NCBI GenBank assembly: GCA_016929335.1 | Contig: JAFGIY010000082.1 | Location: 87,813-151,812, forward strand | From: Acidobacteriota bacterium | GTDB taxonomy: Bacteria > Acidobacteriota > UBA6911 | Reading direction: 5' to 3' | DNA length: 64,000 bases | Shown here: one piece after another, positions 23,995-33,000 of the stretch | How positions within the stretch are numbered: the first letter of the stretch is position 1 | Layout: every line of letters starts with the position of its first letter | Notes under the pieces: model-generated | Told to the model about the DNA's origin: nothing | What the model saw: the letters and a program-made list of their open reading frames with translations, nothing else | The model's database searches: none | Position numbers and translations under genes: made by a program

Positions 23995-25071
23995 TTACGG
24001 CGCCTGCCCGCTGCCGATGTAGCTTTCGAAGCGCTTCTTGTCGAGAGCCCGCATGTAGGCCAACTTGCCGTCGATGGCCCCGCTCTTGACCAGCTTCTCC
24101 AATGAATCGTCCATTAACTGCATGCCCGCCGTCCTGCCTGTCTCCACCAGCGAAACCAGTGCGGAGGCTTTGCCGGAGCGGATGAGCTGAGGCAGGGCCG
24201 AGGTATAAGTCATTATCTCCATGGCCACCACACGTCCGGACCCGTCCTTCTTGCGCAATATCTGCTGGGATACGATGCCGCGCAGCACCTCTGAGAGGAT
24301 GACGCGCGACTTGTCGCGCTCATCCTGAGGAAAAACGTTGACGATGCGGTCGATGGTCTTGGCCGTGCTGTTTGTGTGGACAGTGGCGAAGACGAGGGAG
24401 CCCATTTCCGCCAGCGTGAGTGTCAGCCCGGTGGTGGCCAAGTCGCGCATCTCGCCGACCAACACGACGTCAGGATCCATTCGCGGCGCTTCGCGCAGCG
24501 CAGCGGCGAAGCTTTTGGTATTGGTATGCACTTCGCGCTGGGTGATACGGCACTTCTGGGGTTTGTGCACGAACTCCACCGGGTCCTCGATGGTCAGAAT
24601 GTGCGCCTTGCGCGTGCGGTTAATCTCGTCGATCATCGCCGCCAGTGTGGTGGATTTTCCACTGCCGGTCGGCCCGGTGACCAGCACCAGTCCCTTCCTC
24701 AGCTGCGTCAGTTTCTTCAGAACAGGCGGCATGCCCAGCGCGTCCAGCGACTCTATCTTCTCCGGGATGCGGCGGAAGACCGCGGACATGCCGCTCTGCT
24801 GGAAGAAGTAATTTGCCCGGAAGCGGCTGACGCCCTGGATGTGATAGGAAAAGTCCAGATCCAGGTCGTTCTCGATGATATGGCGCTGTTCTTCGTTGAC
24901 GATCTCGTGGAGCAGCATTTTCAGATCCTGTTCGGATATTTTCTCCCGGCCGGGCTCCAGCGGGATGAGGCTGCCGTTCACCCGCGCAACGGGCGCCTCC
25001 CCGCTGTAAATGTGCAGGTCGGAGGCTTCCTTCTCCACCATCAACCGCAGCATTTCGTCTATCTTTGCCAT
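23995..25071 (-). CDS. pilT: PilT/PilU-type retraction ATPase
   Basis: 358 residues. Walker A is GPTGSGKSTT, followed by the Asp-box HILTIEDPVEFVH, Walker B DPDVVLVGEMRD and the His-box FATVHTNSAKT-like stretch, all in PilT order. The N-terminal SDLHIYSGEAP is the usual PilT start. The C-terminal motif that is AIRNLIRE in classical PilT reads ALPQLIRSGK, and the arginine finger region is altered (ALREAPRMDPD instead of ALRSALREDPD). The start overlaps the stop of the upstream paralogue (TGATG), so the two are translationally coupled. Expected to power type IV pilus retraction from the cytoplasmic face, but no pilin or assembly genes are nearby. Confidence 0.9.
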   Translation of the reverse strand: MAKIDEMLRLMVEKEASDLHIYSGEAPVARVNGSLIPLEPGREKISEQDLKMLLHEIVNEEQRHIIENDLDLDFSYHIQGVSRFRANYFFQQSGMSAVFRRIPEKIESLDALGMPPVLKKLTQLRKGLVLVTGPTGSGKSTTLAAMIDEINRTRKAHILTIEDPVEFVHKPQKCRITQREVHTNTKSFAAALREAPRMDPDVVLVGEMRDLATTGLTLTLAEMGSLVFATVHTNSTAKTIDRIVNVFPQDERDKSRVILSEVLRGIVSQQILRKKDGSGRVVAMEIMTYTSALPQLIRSGKASALVSLVETGRTAGMQLMDDSLEKLVKSGAIDGKLAYMRALDKKRFESYIGSGQAP

Positions 25072-26111
25072 CAGGCTTTTGTTTCCTTTAAGCTATATTC
25101 CCGCCGTGCCTCGCCGGTAATGAGCCCTGCCTTCAGAAGCTCCTCCAGCGAGTTTTCCATCAGTTTCATGCCCTCCCTGGTACCCACCTGCATCGTCCCT
25201 TCCATCTTGAAGGTCTCTCCCGAGCGGATGATGTTGGCTACCGCCATGGTGTTGACCAGCACCTCGAAGGCCGCCACCATATCATTGCCCGCTGCATTCT
25301 TGATGAGCTGCTGGGAGACGATACCCAGCAAACATTCGGCCAGCGTGGTTTGGGCTTGAGCCTGTTCCGCCGGCGGGTAGAGGTTGACAACGCGGTTAAC
25401 CGTGGCCGGGGCGCTGGAGGTGTGCAGCGTGGTCAGGACCACGTGGCCGGTCTCGGCGGCGGTCAGGGCCAGCGACATCGTTTCCAGGTCACGTATCTCC
25501 CCGATCAGGACGACATCGGGATCCTCGCGAAGTGCGGCGCGCAGGGCGTTGGCGAAGCTGCGGGTGTGCGAGCCCAGGCTGCGCTGGGAGATAATGCTCT
25601 TCTTGTTATGATGAAGGTACTCGATGGGATCCTCGATGGTGATGATGTGCTCGTTGCGGTTGGCGTTTATCCAATCCAGCATAGCGGCCATGGTGGTAGT
25701 CTTGCCCGATCGGCATGCGCCGGTGACAATTATCAGGCCCTGCGTGGCCAGGCAGAACTTCCCCATCACCGGCGGCAACCCCAGCTCTTCGAATGCGCGG
25801 ATTCGCACAGGGATGTGGCGGAAAACGGCAGCCATTCCATGCTGCTCTTTGCAGACGTTCATGCGGAAGCGCTCGCCGTCCGCCAGCTGATATATGGAAT
25901 CCAGCTCCCAGTGATTGTTCAGCTGTTCCCACTGCTCCGCAGACAGGATTTCGTGGATAAAAGCCGAGACCTGCTCCGGTGTCGCCACCTGATTGGTCAA
26001 GGGCTGCATTTCCCCCAGCAAGCGCATCATCATCGGCATGCCGGCGGCTACGTGCAGGTCGGAACCCTTCCTGTCCGCGCAGGCCTTGAGATACCTGTCC
26101 AGTTGCGCCAT
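25071..26111 (-). CDS. Second PilT-type ATPase, paralogue of the downstream gene
   Basis: 346 residues with the same domain order as its neighbour: SDLHVAAGMPMM, Walker A GACRSGKTTT (Cys and Arg replace the usual Pro-Thr-Gly), HIITIEDPIEYLHH, Walker B EDPDVVLIGEIRD and TTLHTSSAPATV. The AIRNLIRE-type motif is AVANIIRSGE. The Walker A still satisfies GxxxxGK[ST], so it should bind ATP. Tandem PilT/PilU pairs are known in type IV pilus systems, where PilU depends on PilT; a comparable division of labour is plausible here. It is the first gene of the two-gene unit. Confidence 0.9.
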   Translation of the reverse strand: MAQLDRYLKACADRKGSDLHVAAGMPMMMRLLGEMQPLTNQVATPEQVSAFIHEILSAEQWEQLNNHWELDSIYQLADGERFRMNVCKEQHGMAAVFRHIPVRIRAFEELGLPPVMGKFCLATQGLIIVTGACRSGKTTTMAAMLDWINANRNEHIITIEDPIEYLHHNKKSIISQRSLGSHTRSFANALRAALREDPDVVLIGEIRDLETMSLALTAAETGHVVLTTLHTSSAPATVNRVVNLYPPAEQAQAQTTLAECLLGIVSQQLIKNAAGNDMVAAFEVLVNTMAVANIIRSGETFKMEGTMQVGTREGMKLMENSLEELLKAGLITGEARREYSLKETKA

Positions 26112-26389
26112 AGGTTTATTGATATTCCAGACTTATCCTTTTGTCAATAAGGACCTTCTCTGCAATTCGCGCTCCCGCCGGACACAGGCTGTGCCGGATG
26201 AGCTTGTTTATTACATTCGGCGGATCCTGCTCCTGCAAGTGCAATGCCTCCGATTTGAATGGATTTTTCCGCAGAAACACGGGGTAGAATGGCATTTTAT
26301 GCCTGAATCGAGGTAATTTTCAGTGTATCCAATAGCATTTGGAGTCTTGGATCGGTCCGGCCCCAAAAAAAATGATAAACTAGGCAATC

Positions 26390-27883
26390 ATGAGTTTGAC
26401 GTTTGAGTATGCGCTGCTGATAGCGTCTGTGCTGATTTTTATCTCGCTGATTGCAGGAAAAACTTCATACAAGTTTGGTGTGCCGGTTCTCCTTTTCTTT
26501 ATGACCATCGGGATGCTGGCGGGTTCGGAAGGAGTGCTCGGCATATATTTCGATGATCATGCCATGGCGCAGGCAATCGGCATCATTGCGTTGAACTTCA
26601 TCCTCTTCTCGGGAGGCTTTGAGACAGACTGGGGAACCATCAAGCCCATTGTGTGGCATGGAATCAGCCTTTCGACCCTGGGCGTCGTGCTGACCGCGGT
26701 TTTCGTTGGCATTTTTATTCATGCAATTACCGACTTCTCGATCTATGAAGGATTGCTCCTCGGCTCGATTGTCTCTTCAACGGATTCGGCGGCGGTGTTT
26801 TCCATCCTGCGCTCCAAGGGTCTTGCCCTCAAGGGCAACCTGCGCCCGACGCTGGAATTGGAGAGCGGCAGCAATGATCCGATGGCGTATGCGTTGACCA
26901 TCGCTTTCACCGAGCTTGTCGCCAATCCGGCAGCCTCTCCGGCCGGCATGATTCCCATCTTTTGCAAACAGATTATCATCGGGATCGCATTCGGCTTCGG
27001 CATCGGCTGGCTGGGGGCCAGAATATTCAACCGGATCAGACTGGATTACGAGGGGATGTATCCGGTTCTGATGATCGCCATTATGATTTTCAGCTTTGCG
27101 GCCACTCAATTTGCCGGAGGCAACGGCTTCATGGCCGTATATCTGGCGGCCGTAATTCTGGGAAACCAGGAATTGATCCATAAAAGGCAACTCATCCGCT
27201 GGTTCGACGGTGTCGCCTGGTTTATGCAGATCACGCTGTTTATCACCCTTGGATTGCTGGTCTTCCCGAGCGATCTGCTGCCGATCATCGGAATCGGGCT
27301 CGGGATGGCGGGCTTCATGATAGTGGTGGCGCGTCCGTTAAGCGTGTTCCTCAGCCTGATCTTTTTCAAGGGGAGGCGCCGCGGAAAGTGGTTTATATCC
27401 TGGGTTGGCCTGCGTGGCGCGGTGCCGATCGTATTCGCGACCTATCCGCTCCTGGCCGGAGTGGAAAAAGCACACATGATTTTCAACATAGTGTTTTTTG
27501 TTTCCGTCACATCGGTCGTGATTCAGGGCACCACGGTGCCCCTGGTCGCCAGGCGGCTGAGATTGATTCTGCCCGTAAAGGTGAAGAGACAGACGCATAC
27601 GGATTTTGAATTGGCCGATACCGTAAAATCCGAGCTGGTGGAAATCCGGCTGTCAAAAGAGAGCGGAGCCGTCGGAAAGCAGATCGTCGATCTCGGTTTC
27701 CCAAAGACTGCCTTGATCTCGATTATAAAAAGAAATGGAAAATACATCAGCCCGAACGGGTCGACTGTGCTGAATGAGGGCGATACGCTCCTGGTCATTT
27801 CCGAGAACAAAGCCTCGCTGAAGAAAGTCTACGAATCGCTGGAAATAATTCCTGAAGCGGATGCCGGCGACAGCCGGGGCTAA
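26390..27883 (+). CDS. CPA1 potassium/proton antiporter with RCK_C tail (CvrA/NhaP2-like)
   Basis: 497 residues. The membrane part (1-390, about 12 helices) has the CPA1 features IVSSTDSAAVFSILRSKG and LELESGSNDPMAYALTIAF, the latter containing the ND pair used for cation and proton binding. The last ~90 residues form a TrkA-C/RCK_C domain (GFPKTALISIIKRNGKY, LNEGDTLLVISENKAS). This layout is that of CvrA/NhaP2 antiporters that export potassium or sodium in exchange for protons and help volume and pH control. The start lies close behind GATAAACTAGG with no strong ribosome binding site. Stand-alone gene. Confidence 0.92.
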   Translation: MSLTFEYALLIASVLIFISLIAGKTSYKFGVPVLLFFMTIGMLAGSEGVLGIYFDDHAMAQAIGIIALNFILFSGGFETDWGTIKPIVWHGISLSTLGVVLTAVFVGIFIHAITDFSIYEGLLLGSIVSSTDSAAVFSILRSKGLALKGNLRPTLELESGSNDPMAYALTIAFTELVANPAASPAGMIPIFCKQIIIGIAFGFGIGWLGARIFNRIRLDYEGMYPVLMIAIMIFSFAATQFAGGNGFMAVYLAAVILGNQELIHKRQLIRWFDGVAWFMQITLFITLGLLVFPSDLLPIIGIGLGMAGFMIVVARPLSVFLSLIFFKGRRRGKWFISWVGLRGAVPIVFATYPLLAGVEKAHMIFNIVFFVSVTSVVIQGTTVPLVARRLRLILPVKVKRQTHTDFELADTVKSELVEIRLSKESGAVGKQIVDLGFPKTALISIIKRNGKYISPNGSTVLNEGDTLLVISENKASLKKVYESLEIIPEADAGDSRG

Positions 27884-27969
27884 CAGAGAGAAACAGGCGG
27901 ACCCGGCCCAAAGCCCGGCGCTGTTTAAAGCGAGCATCCTCATACTCAAAGAGGTCTGTGCAAACAGAG

Positions 27970-28376
27970 GATCAGGCATAAATATCTCTTACACATGGGA
28001 TTCATCGCGCGTCGCGGCTGAAGCCGCTGCCCCACGATGGCCATCCCGGGAGCGCCTGCGAGAACGCCGAGACTGTCTCAAAACTTACTCACCAGGATAA
28101 AAATTGCGATGACAATGACACAATATGCGCAAGCGAAATTTTCCATGTGGGTCGCGGCTTCAGCCGCGACAATCCTATGTGTGAGAAATAATTATGCCTG
28201 CCCTTCTATTTGCACGAACTTGTCGCGGCTGAAGCCGCGACCCACATGATTCACCGCATGCCTGCTTGAATCGGGACCTCGCTTCCATTTGTTCTGCGGC
28301 TTTAAAGGCAGTCTCGATGTCTCGCCGGAGCTCCCGGCTCCAGCTTCCCCGGATAGGATAACTGTGAGACAGCCTC
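27970..28376. repeat. Mosaic of inverted repeats, composite element of the GTCGCGGCTTCAGCCGCGAC family
   Basis: 27970-27998 is an exact reverse complement of 34393-34421 (29 bp). A hairpin core follows near 28005-28038. From GAGACTGTCTCA (28069-28080) a composite copy runs through two opposed hairpin cores (28144-28170 and 28221-28248) and a shared tail (ATGCCTGCTTGAATCGGGACCTCGCTTC), to the inverted match TGAGACAGCCTC (28365-28376). A second copy of the inner part lies at 29797-29947 with about 85-90 percent identity by eye. The composite looks like a non-autonomous mobile element. No gene is present in 27884-28627. Confidence 0.75.
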
Positions 28377-28627
28377 TTCAGGCCGGACTTACATGTGATA
28401 TGGCAAATTACTGCTCTCAGGTGATAACATAATAACTTATCGTTCGGCACGCCGGATATATGCTGCGGACAACCGGTCAACCATCATCATCCTGGCCGGT
28501 TCGGTAAATGATCAGGCAGCATTGCATGGACTGGCGGGGAGCATCATAGACCTGAGATTAGTTCTTTTATCTGTTGTGCGCGTGAAGGACCAAGTAGAAA
28601 AGTTAACTATTTTAGGAGGATAACGAG

Positions 28628-28879
28628 ATGAAATATGCCAGGTATACCATTTTGTTCGGCATATTGGTGTCGACTCTTATCGCCGCGTGGGTGCTCGCAG
28701 TACCCCAGGCGGAGTGGAAGGTAGTTCTGCCCAAGACGAATGTCGGGGAGAAGTGGAGAATGGCCGCATTCAATGACGGGAGCTTTGGTTTCACGGGAGG
28801 AGCCGGAGACGTCGGCAAAGCACGCTACACCTCAGATGGCGCCAAAACCTGGGCCACGGCCGATAGCAGCGGAGGCTGA
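28628..28879 (+). CDS. Ycf48-like secreted protein, N-terminal part before an in-frame TGA
   Basis: 83 codons after TTTAGGAGGATAACGAG, a strong ribosome binding site. A signal peptide (ARYTILFGILVSTLIAAWVLA) is followed by the first Asp-box-like blade (YTSDGAKTWATADSS). The frame stops at TGA (28877-28879) but continues open, in the same frame, into the next feature, whose first codons complete the second blade (LYAFDIVDVQTIWQCG). So the stop interrupts one gene of about 293 codons. Whether it is a nonsense mutation, an assembly error or a recoded codon cannot be decided here. Confidence 0.7.
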   Translation: MKYARYTILFGILVSTLIAAWVLAVPQAEWKVVLPKTNVGEKWRMAAFNDGSFGFTGGAGDVGKARYTSDGAKTWATADSSGG

Positions 28880-28906
28880 CTGTACGCCTTTGACATCGTA
28901 GATGTC
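28877..28906 (+). promoter_or_regulatory. In-frame TGA with adjacent hairpin (possible recoding site, speculative)
   Basis: Twelve bases after the TGA there is a perfect 6-bp stem GACATC-GTA-GATGTC (28892-28906). The three-base loop begins with G and lies 18 nt after the TGA, within the spacing and loop pattern described for bacterial SECIS elements. The stem is short and may be chance, because the same bases encode an ordinary Asp-Ile-Val-Asp-Val. Confidence 0.2.
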
Positions 28907-28927
28907 CAAACGATCTGGCAATGCGGC

Positions 28928-29509
28928 ATGAAAAACCTCAGCGTGAGCACAGACGGCGGCAAAACGTGGAAAGCCGTCACAGGAAAAGCCGGCGGCATGG
29001 GCTGTATCCTGGCTTTTGCAGACGCCAAGACGGGATGGCTCGGCTCTGGCGCCAAATTCGAGATGACCACGGATGGCGGCGCTGCATGGAAAGAATTGGC
29101 TCTGCCCAAGGATGTGAGCAAGGTCGCCGCAATCTCACTTCGCACGCCGGCAGACGGGTATCTGGTAGATGCGAATGGCGTCCTGCACATCACCAAAGAT
29201 GGAGGCAAAACCTGGGCTTCCCATTCATTGGGGCTTAACGCTCCGAGCATTCTGGGCTTCGGCAGCGGACCATTTATCAATGAGACTCCGCAGGCTGCTG
29301 TGCGTTTCCAGGATGCCAACCACGGTGTAGTCGTCCTGGGCCTCTCCGGCAAGACCGGGCTTATCGCCTTGCGCACCGCCGATGGCGGAAAGACCTGGAA
29401 AGAGGAGCTTCTGCCTGCCGAATTGGGTACTCCTTACCTGTCGCGCGACGGCAAATATTTGACAGTGAATCAATGGGGCAAGGGACTCATGCTGCTCAAA
29501 TACGAGTGA
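28928..29509 (+). CDS. Ycf48-like beta-propeller protein, C-terminal part after the in-frame TGA
   Basis: 193 codons from the first ATG after the stop, although homology begins right behind the TGA at 28880. Four Asp-box/BNR motifs of the S/T-x-D-G-G-x-x-W type are visible: STDGGKTWKAV, TTDGGAAWKEL, TKDGGKTWASH and TADGGKTWKEE. These are the blade signatures of Ycf48-like and sialidase-like propellers. Related acidobacterial proteins are extracytoplasmic and of unknown role. No ribosome binding site precedes this ATG, and without the signal peptide it would stay in the cytoplasm, so it is unlikely to be an independent gene. Confidence 0.7.
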   Translation: MKNLSVSTDGGKTWKAVTGKAGGMGCILAFADAKTGWLGSGAKFEMTTDGGAAWKELALPKDVSKVAAISLRTPADGYLVDANGVLHITKDGGKTWASHSLGLNAPSILGFGSGPFINETPQAAVRFQDANHGVVVLGLSGKTGLIALRTADGGKTWKEELLPAELGTPYLSRDGKYLTVNQWGKGLMLLKYE

Positions 29510-29573
29510 GCTAGCCCGATCAGCCGTCAGCGATCAGGTTTTAGGCGAGCGCTGATTTCATTCATGCCATGAA

Positions 29574-29608
29574 AGGTAGCTTCTTCGCACATTGTGGAGA
29601 AGCTACCT
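29574..29608. terminator. Probable terminator hairpin after the Ycf48-like gene
   Basis: An 11-bp perfect stem AGGTAGCTTCT / AGAAGCTACCT with a 13-nt loop, 65 bp after the stop codon. It is followed by a weak T-rich tract (GATGCTTTTGCATTT). Confidence 0.55.
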
Positions 29609-29711
29609 GATGCTTTTGCATTTGAGCCCTGATAAGCTGCAGGACAACTCCTTTATCCAAACCGTGAGTGCGGGCTCCAGAGCTTATCGCGAAACTGGGA
29701 AACGGGCTTAA

Positions 29712-29744
29712 CCTGCTTTATTCATGAGGCTTCTGCTGCGGCGG
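29712..29744. repeat. Solo remnant of the 182-bp TIR element
   Basis: 33 bp that match the outer end of the element at 55498-55679 (in reverse orientation) with two mismatches, starting in the terminal inverted repeat CTGCTTTATTCATGA. The rest of the element is missing, so this is a decayed copy or an excision scar. Confidence 0.7.
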
Positions 29745-29796
29745 ACATTCCGCAATCCACAAATCCGGACCGCCACGGGCACATAAACAAAGGTTT

Positions 29797-29947
29797 CATG
29801 TGGGTCGCGGCTTCAGCCGCGACGCGCGATTAATCCTATGCGTGAGGAATATTTATGCCTTACCTTCTATTTTCATGGACGTGTCGCGGCTGAAGCCGTG
29901 ATCCATATGATTTGCCGTGTGCCTGCTTGAATCGGGACCTCGCTTCA
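29797..29947. repeat. Composite hairpin element, second full inner copy
   Basis: Two opposed hairpin cores (29797-29823 and 29883-29909) enclose a spacer with ATTTATGCCTTACCTTCTATT, then the tail GCCTGCTTGAATCGGGACCT. It aligns along its whole length with 28143-28290. The surrounding 29510-30001 contains only repeats and no gene. Confidence 0.8.
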
Positions 29948-30001
29948 AGCTGTTCGGCAAGTTTTATGGCAAGCTCTGAAATCCGCATTCAATCAGATAT
30001 G

Positions 30002-33000
30002 CTAAGGCGCCAAGCCACGTGAAGATCCTGTCTTCATCGATAAAAGCTCGGCGGCGGCCGGCAGATTCGGCGTGCCCTGGAGAGAGCTGAGGGCCTCCAT
30101 GGCAATATGATGTCCAAGCCAGCGGTAGCTTTCAAACTGATCTTCGCTGAAGAACTGATCCCCGGTTGTTTCGTGCGGGAAATCGGCATGTGAGGCCTTG
30201 TACTGCTGAATGGACTCATCCTCGCTGCCGGTGAGGGAAGACTTCAGATAGATGAGCACGCCGCGGCTGCCATCGCAGTATTCGATTGTGCCTATTGCAA
30301 AGCTTCGTCTACTGGTGTTGTCCCGGTCCTTATCGGGATGAATGTCCGAGACATCGATTTTGACACGCGCGCCAAAATCGACATAGGCAATGCGGATGAG
30401 GTTTCCGAGACTGCCAAAAGCCAGCTTTTTATCGCATTCGGCATCGCAGGCGATAATGACGCGGCACCGCCGGCGGATGAGTTCGTAGAGAGCGAGATTT
30501 TCGAAATGGCCGCCGTCGGAAACATTGACGAAGCGCGAGTCTTCACCCGCGGAGCCGAAGAGCTCTTTGATGAGATACCAGAGGCTGAATCCGGGAGACA
30601 GACCGCCGCCTGCGTTTTCCCTGGGATTTGCGAACCACCAGCCAAGACGTACATTAAACAATGTCATAAGAAAGGCTACAGAAGAACTAGTGTGATAGCC
30701 CATGTTCGGATTGGCGGCTGCGCCCGAAACGGCGATTGCCTGACCAAGGAGCGGAAGGCGGCCGGATGACATTTGGGGATCCAATTTCGCAAAAAGTATC
30801 TTATCGCTTTGAGGGCGCTGGCTGCCTATGTAATCCGGCGTAATGAAAAACGACGCACTATGACGGGTGTGGAGATCGAGCTCAGACGTGCTGCCGAGGT
30901 TGACGGCACAATTAATGATGGGATACGGTCCCGTGTATTGAAGCTCTCCCAGTTTTTCATCAGGCTTGAAGAGCTCGTGGACGGGAAAATCGTCTTCAGT
31001 GTCGAACTGAGTAAATGGTTGAGGATCGCGATCATCTCCTCGGGAAGCGCCAAGGTAGCAGCGGACCAGGCGGTTCCTGTAGAAACAGTTCAGACTGAAT
31101 ATATTAATGTCGAAGCGCCAGGCGCAAATTGCCAGAATCGCAGCAACAGCCAGCGCAAGCCCCAGAATGGCTTCCGGGCTTTTCTCAATGATTGAGAGTT
31201 CCGCCCAGAAATTGTCTCCGCAGTTCTGATCACAGACATTCAGTACCAGCAGCGCGTGAATGACATGGGCGATGAATATGAAAACGCCGGCAATGAAAAC
31301 CGTTGGAGCAACCTTTGCAACGATGTCGAGGACGCGGCCGGAAATCGATGAGGATTTGTCTCCATTTGTCGATGAGCTGCAGCCGGCGAGGATTCCGCTT
31401 AAAGTAGTGACGGCCCATCCTCCGATGGCAGGCCACTTCAGGCTTTTAAGCGTAGGGATGACAAGCGGTCCCAAATACGCAGCGGATGCTGCAAGAAGCC
31501 ATCCGAAGCCGTAGATGCCCAACCATGCACCCAGGCGGCCCCACCATTCGCGTTTGTTCTCGCGGGAGTTTTCTCCGAGGAAGCCGATCTGCAGCACAAC
31601 GGCAAATATAAAAGCGAACAGGATGAACGGAGGTCCAACCAGGAAAGCCTGCAAGTATTCCCGAGGACTGCCCGTACGGAAGTGATGAAAAAGCTTCATG
31701 ATGCCGCAAAGCTCGGAATAAAGAAGTATGCTTGAAACAACAGTGGCTCCGATGGCGATGGAAACAGCGGAGACATCAAAACGGCGAAGCGCACTTATGG
31801 AAAGCAAGCCGATACAAATGATCATAAAGGCAAGCGGCAGGATCCAATGGTAAAGCGCGCCGATGAAAATGTCGGAATAATCGGCCCAAGCGGAAAACGG
31901 CTCCTTCCCGGACTGGCTCCAAAGCGTAGCAGCGATGAGGAAGGCGCTGAGCATCATTGGGATGACGATAAGGGACTGAGCACTGCTTTGGCCGTATCTC
32001 GGTATTCGCGGCCATTTGGACAGGCGCGGGATATTCAGAAGATTCAAAGCAACGCCGGCGACACCGAAACTAAGCAGGATATAAGGGATCCAGATCGTGA
32101 AGCCGCCGGGCGACGTTGACCACCACGCATAGACAAAATGGGCAATGCGGGGAACCATCAGACAAAGAGATATAAAAAGCGTCACCAGGAGCTGCACAAG
32201 CAGCGTATTGCGGATCCAGATGGCAGCCATGCTCCATGTGTCGGCGCTGAGGAGGCCGACCTTGGGCGACAGGTAATTCGAGAAACGGCGAAGATGACGG
32301 ATTGCGTTATTCCAGTCGGCTTCCCGCTTAATCCAGAACTGCTTCCGTTTGCAATTGGCGATAAGCCATGCGCCGATATATCCGCCGCCGGAAACGCTGG
32401 AAAGATAATCGAAGTGGCGGAGCAGATCCAGCTTGCGCAGAGCTTCAAGGACGCCGAGGTTGAAGGTAGCGCTGCGAATCCCCCCGCCCGAAAATGCCAG
32501 ACCGCAAAGATCTTCGCTGTCTTCAGGCAGGAAGCGTTCGCGGCGGAGTTGCGCGATCCTGGACCGCTCCGTTCGGGAAACAGCATCCCACCGGACAAAT
32601 GCATCCTGAGAATCGGCTGCGACGGGAGCCGCCTCATCCAGGGGAGTGCCCTGGATCCAGTTGCAGGCCCGCGCAAAAGCGCCTCGAAGGCGTCCATGGG
32701 CTAATTGCAGCGCCGCCTCAAGAGAATGTGTGCCGGGATGCTCTTTGCCGAATTGATAGTAAAGCTTGCCGAGCCTGACCTGTTCGTCCCGCCGGCTTCT
32801 ATCGCGGACGCCAATCTCGGTCTTAATGAATCTACGGAGATTTTGATTGAGTTCGCTGGGATTTTCGGGAAATCCGGCGATGAGGCTTTCAATCCAGGGC
32901 TTGTCGATGTTGCGGACTTCACCCGATTGCCGGATCTCGGCTGAAAAAATGCGGCCGAGCCAGTAAACATCATAGACAGCAAAGCGGGCTTGCGTGGGGC

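Noticed and set aside
24376..25359. 327-codon plus-strand open frame opposite the PilT gene
   Set aside because: It lies entirely antisense to the two PilT genes, whose Walker and other motifs are unambiguous; its protein shows no motif or homology.
28877..28906. Calling the Ycf48-like gene a selenoprotein
   Set aside because: The hairpin stem is only 6 bp and no Sec machinery is in the window; the observation is reported as a question, not as a feature call.
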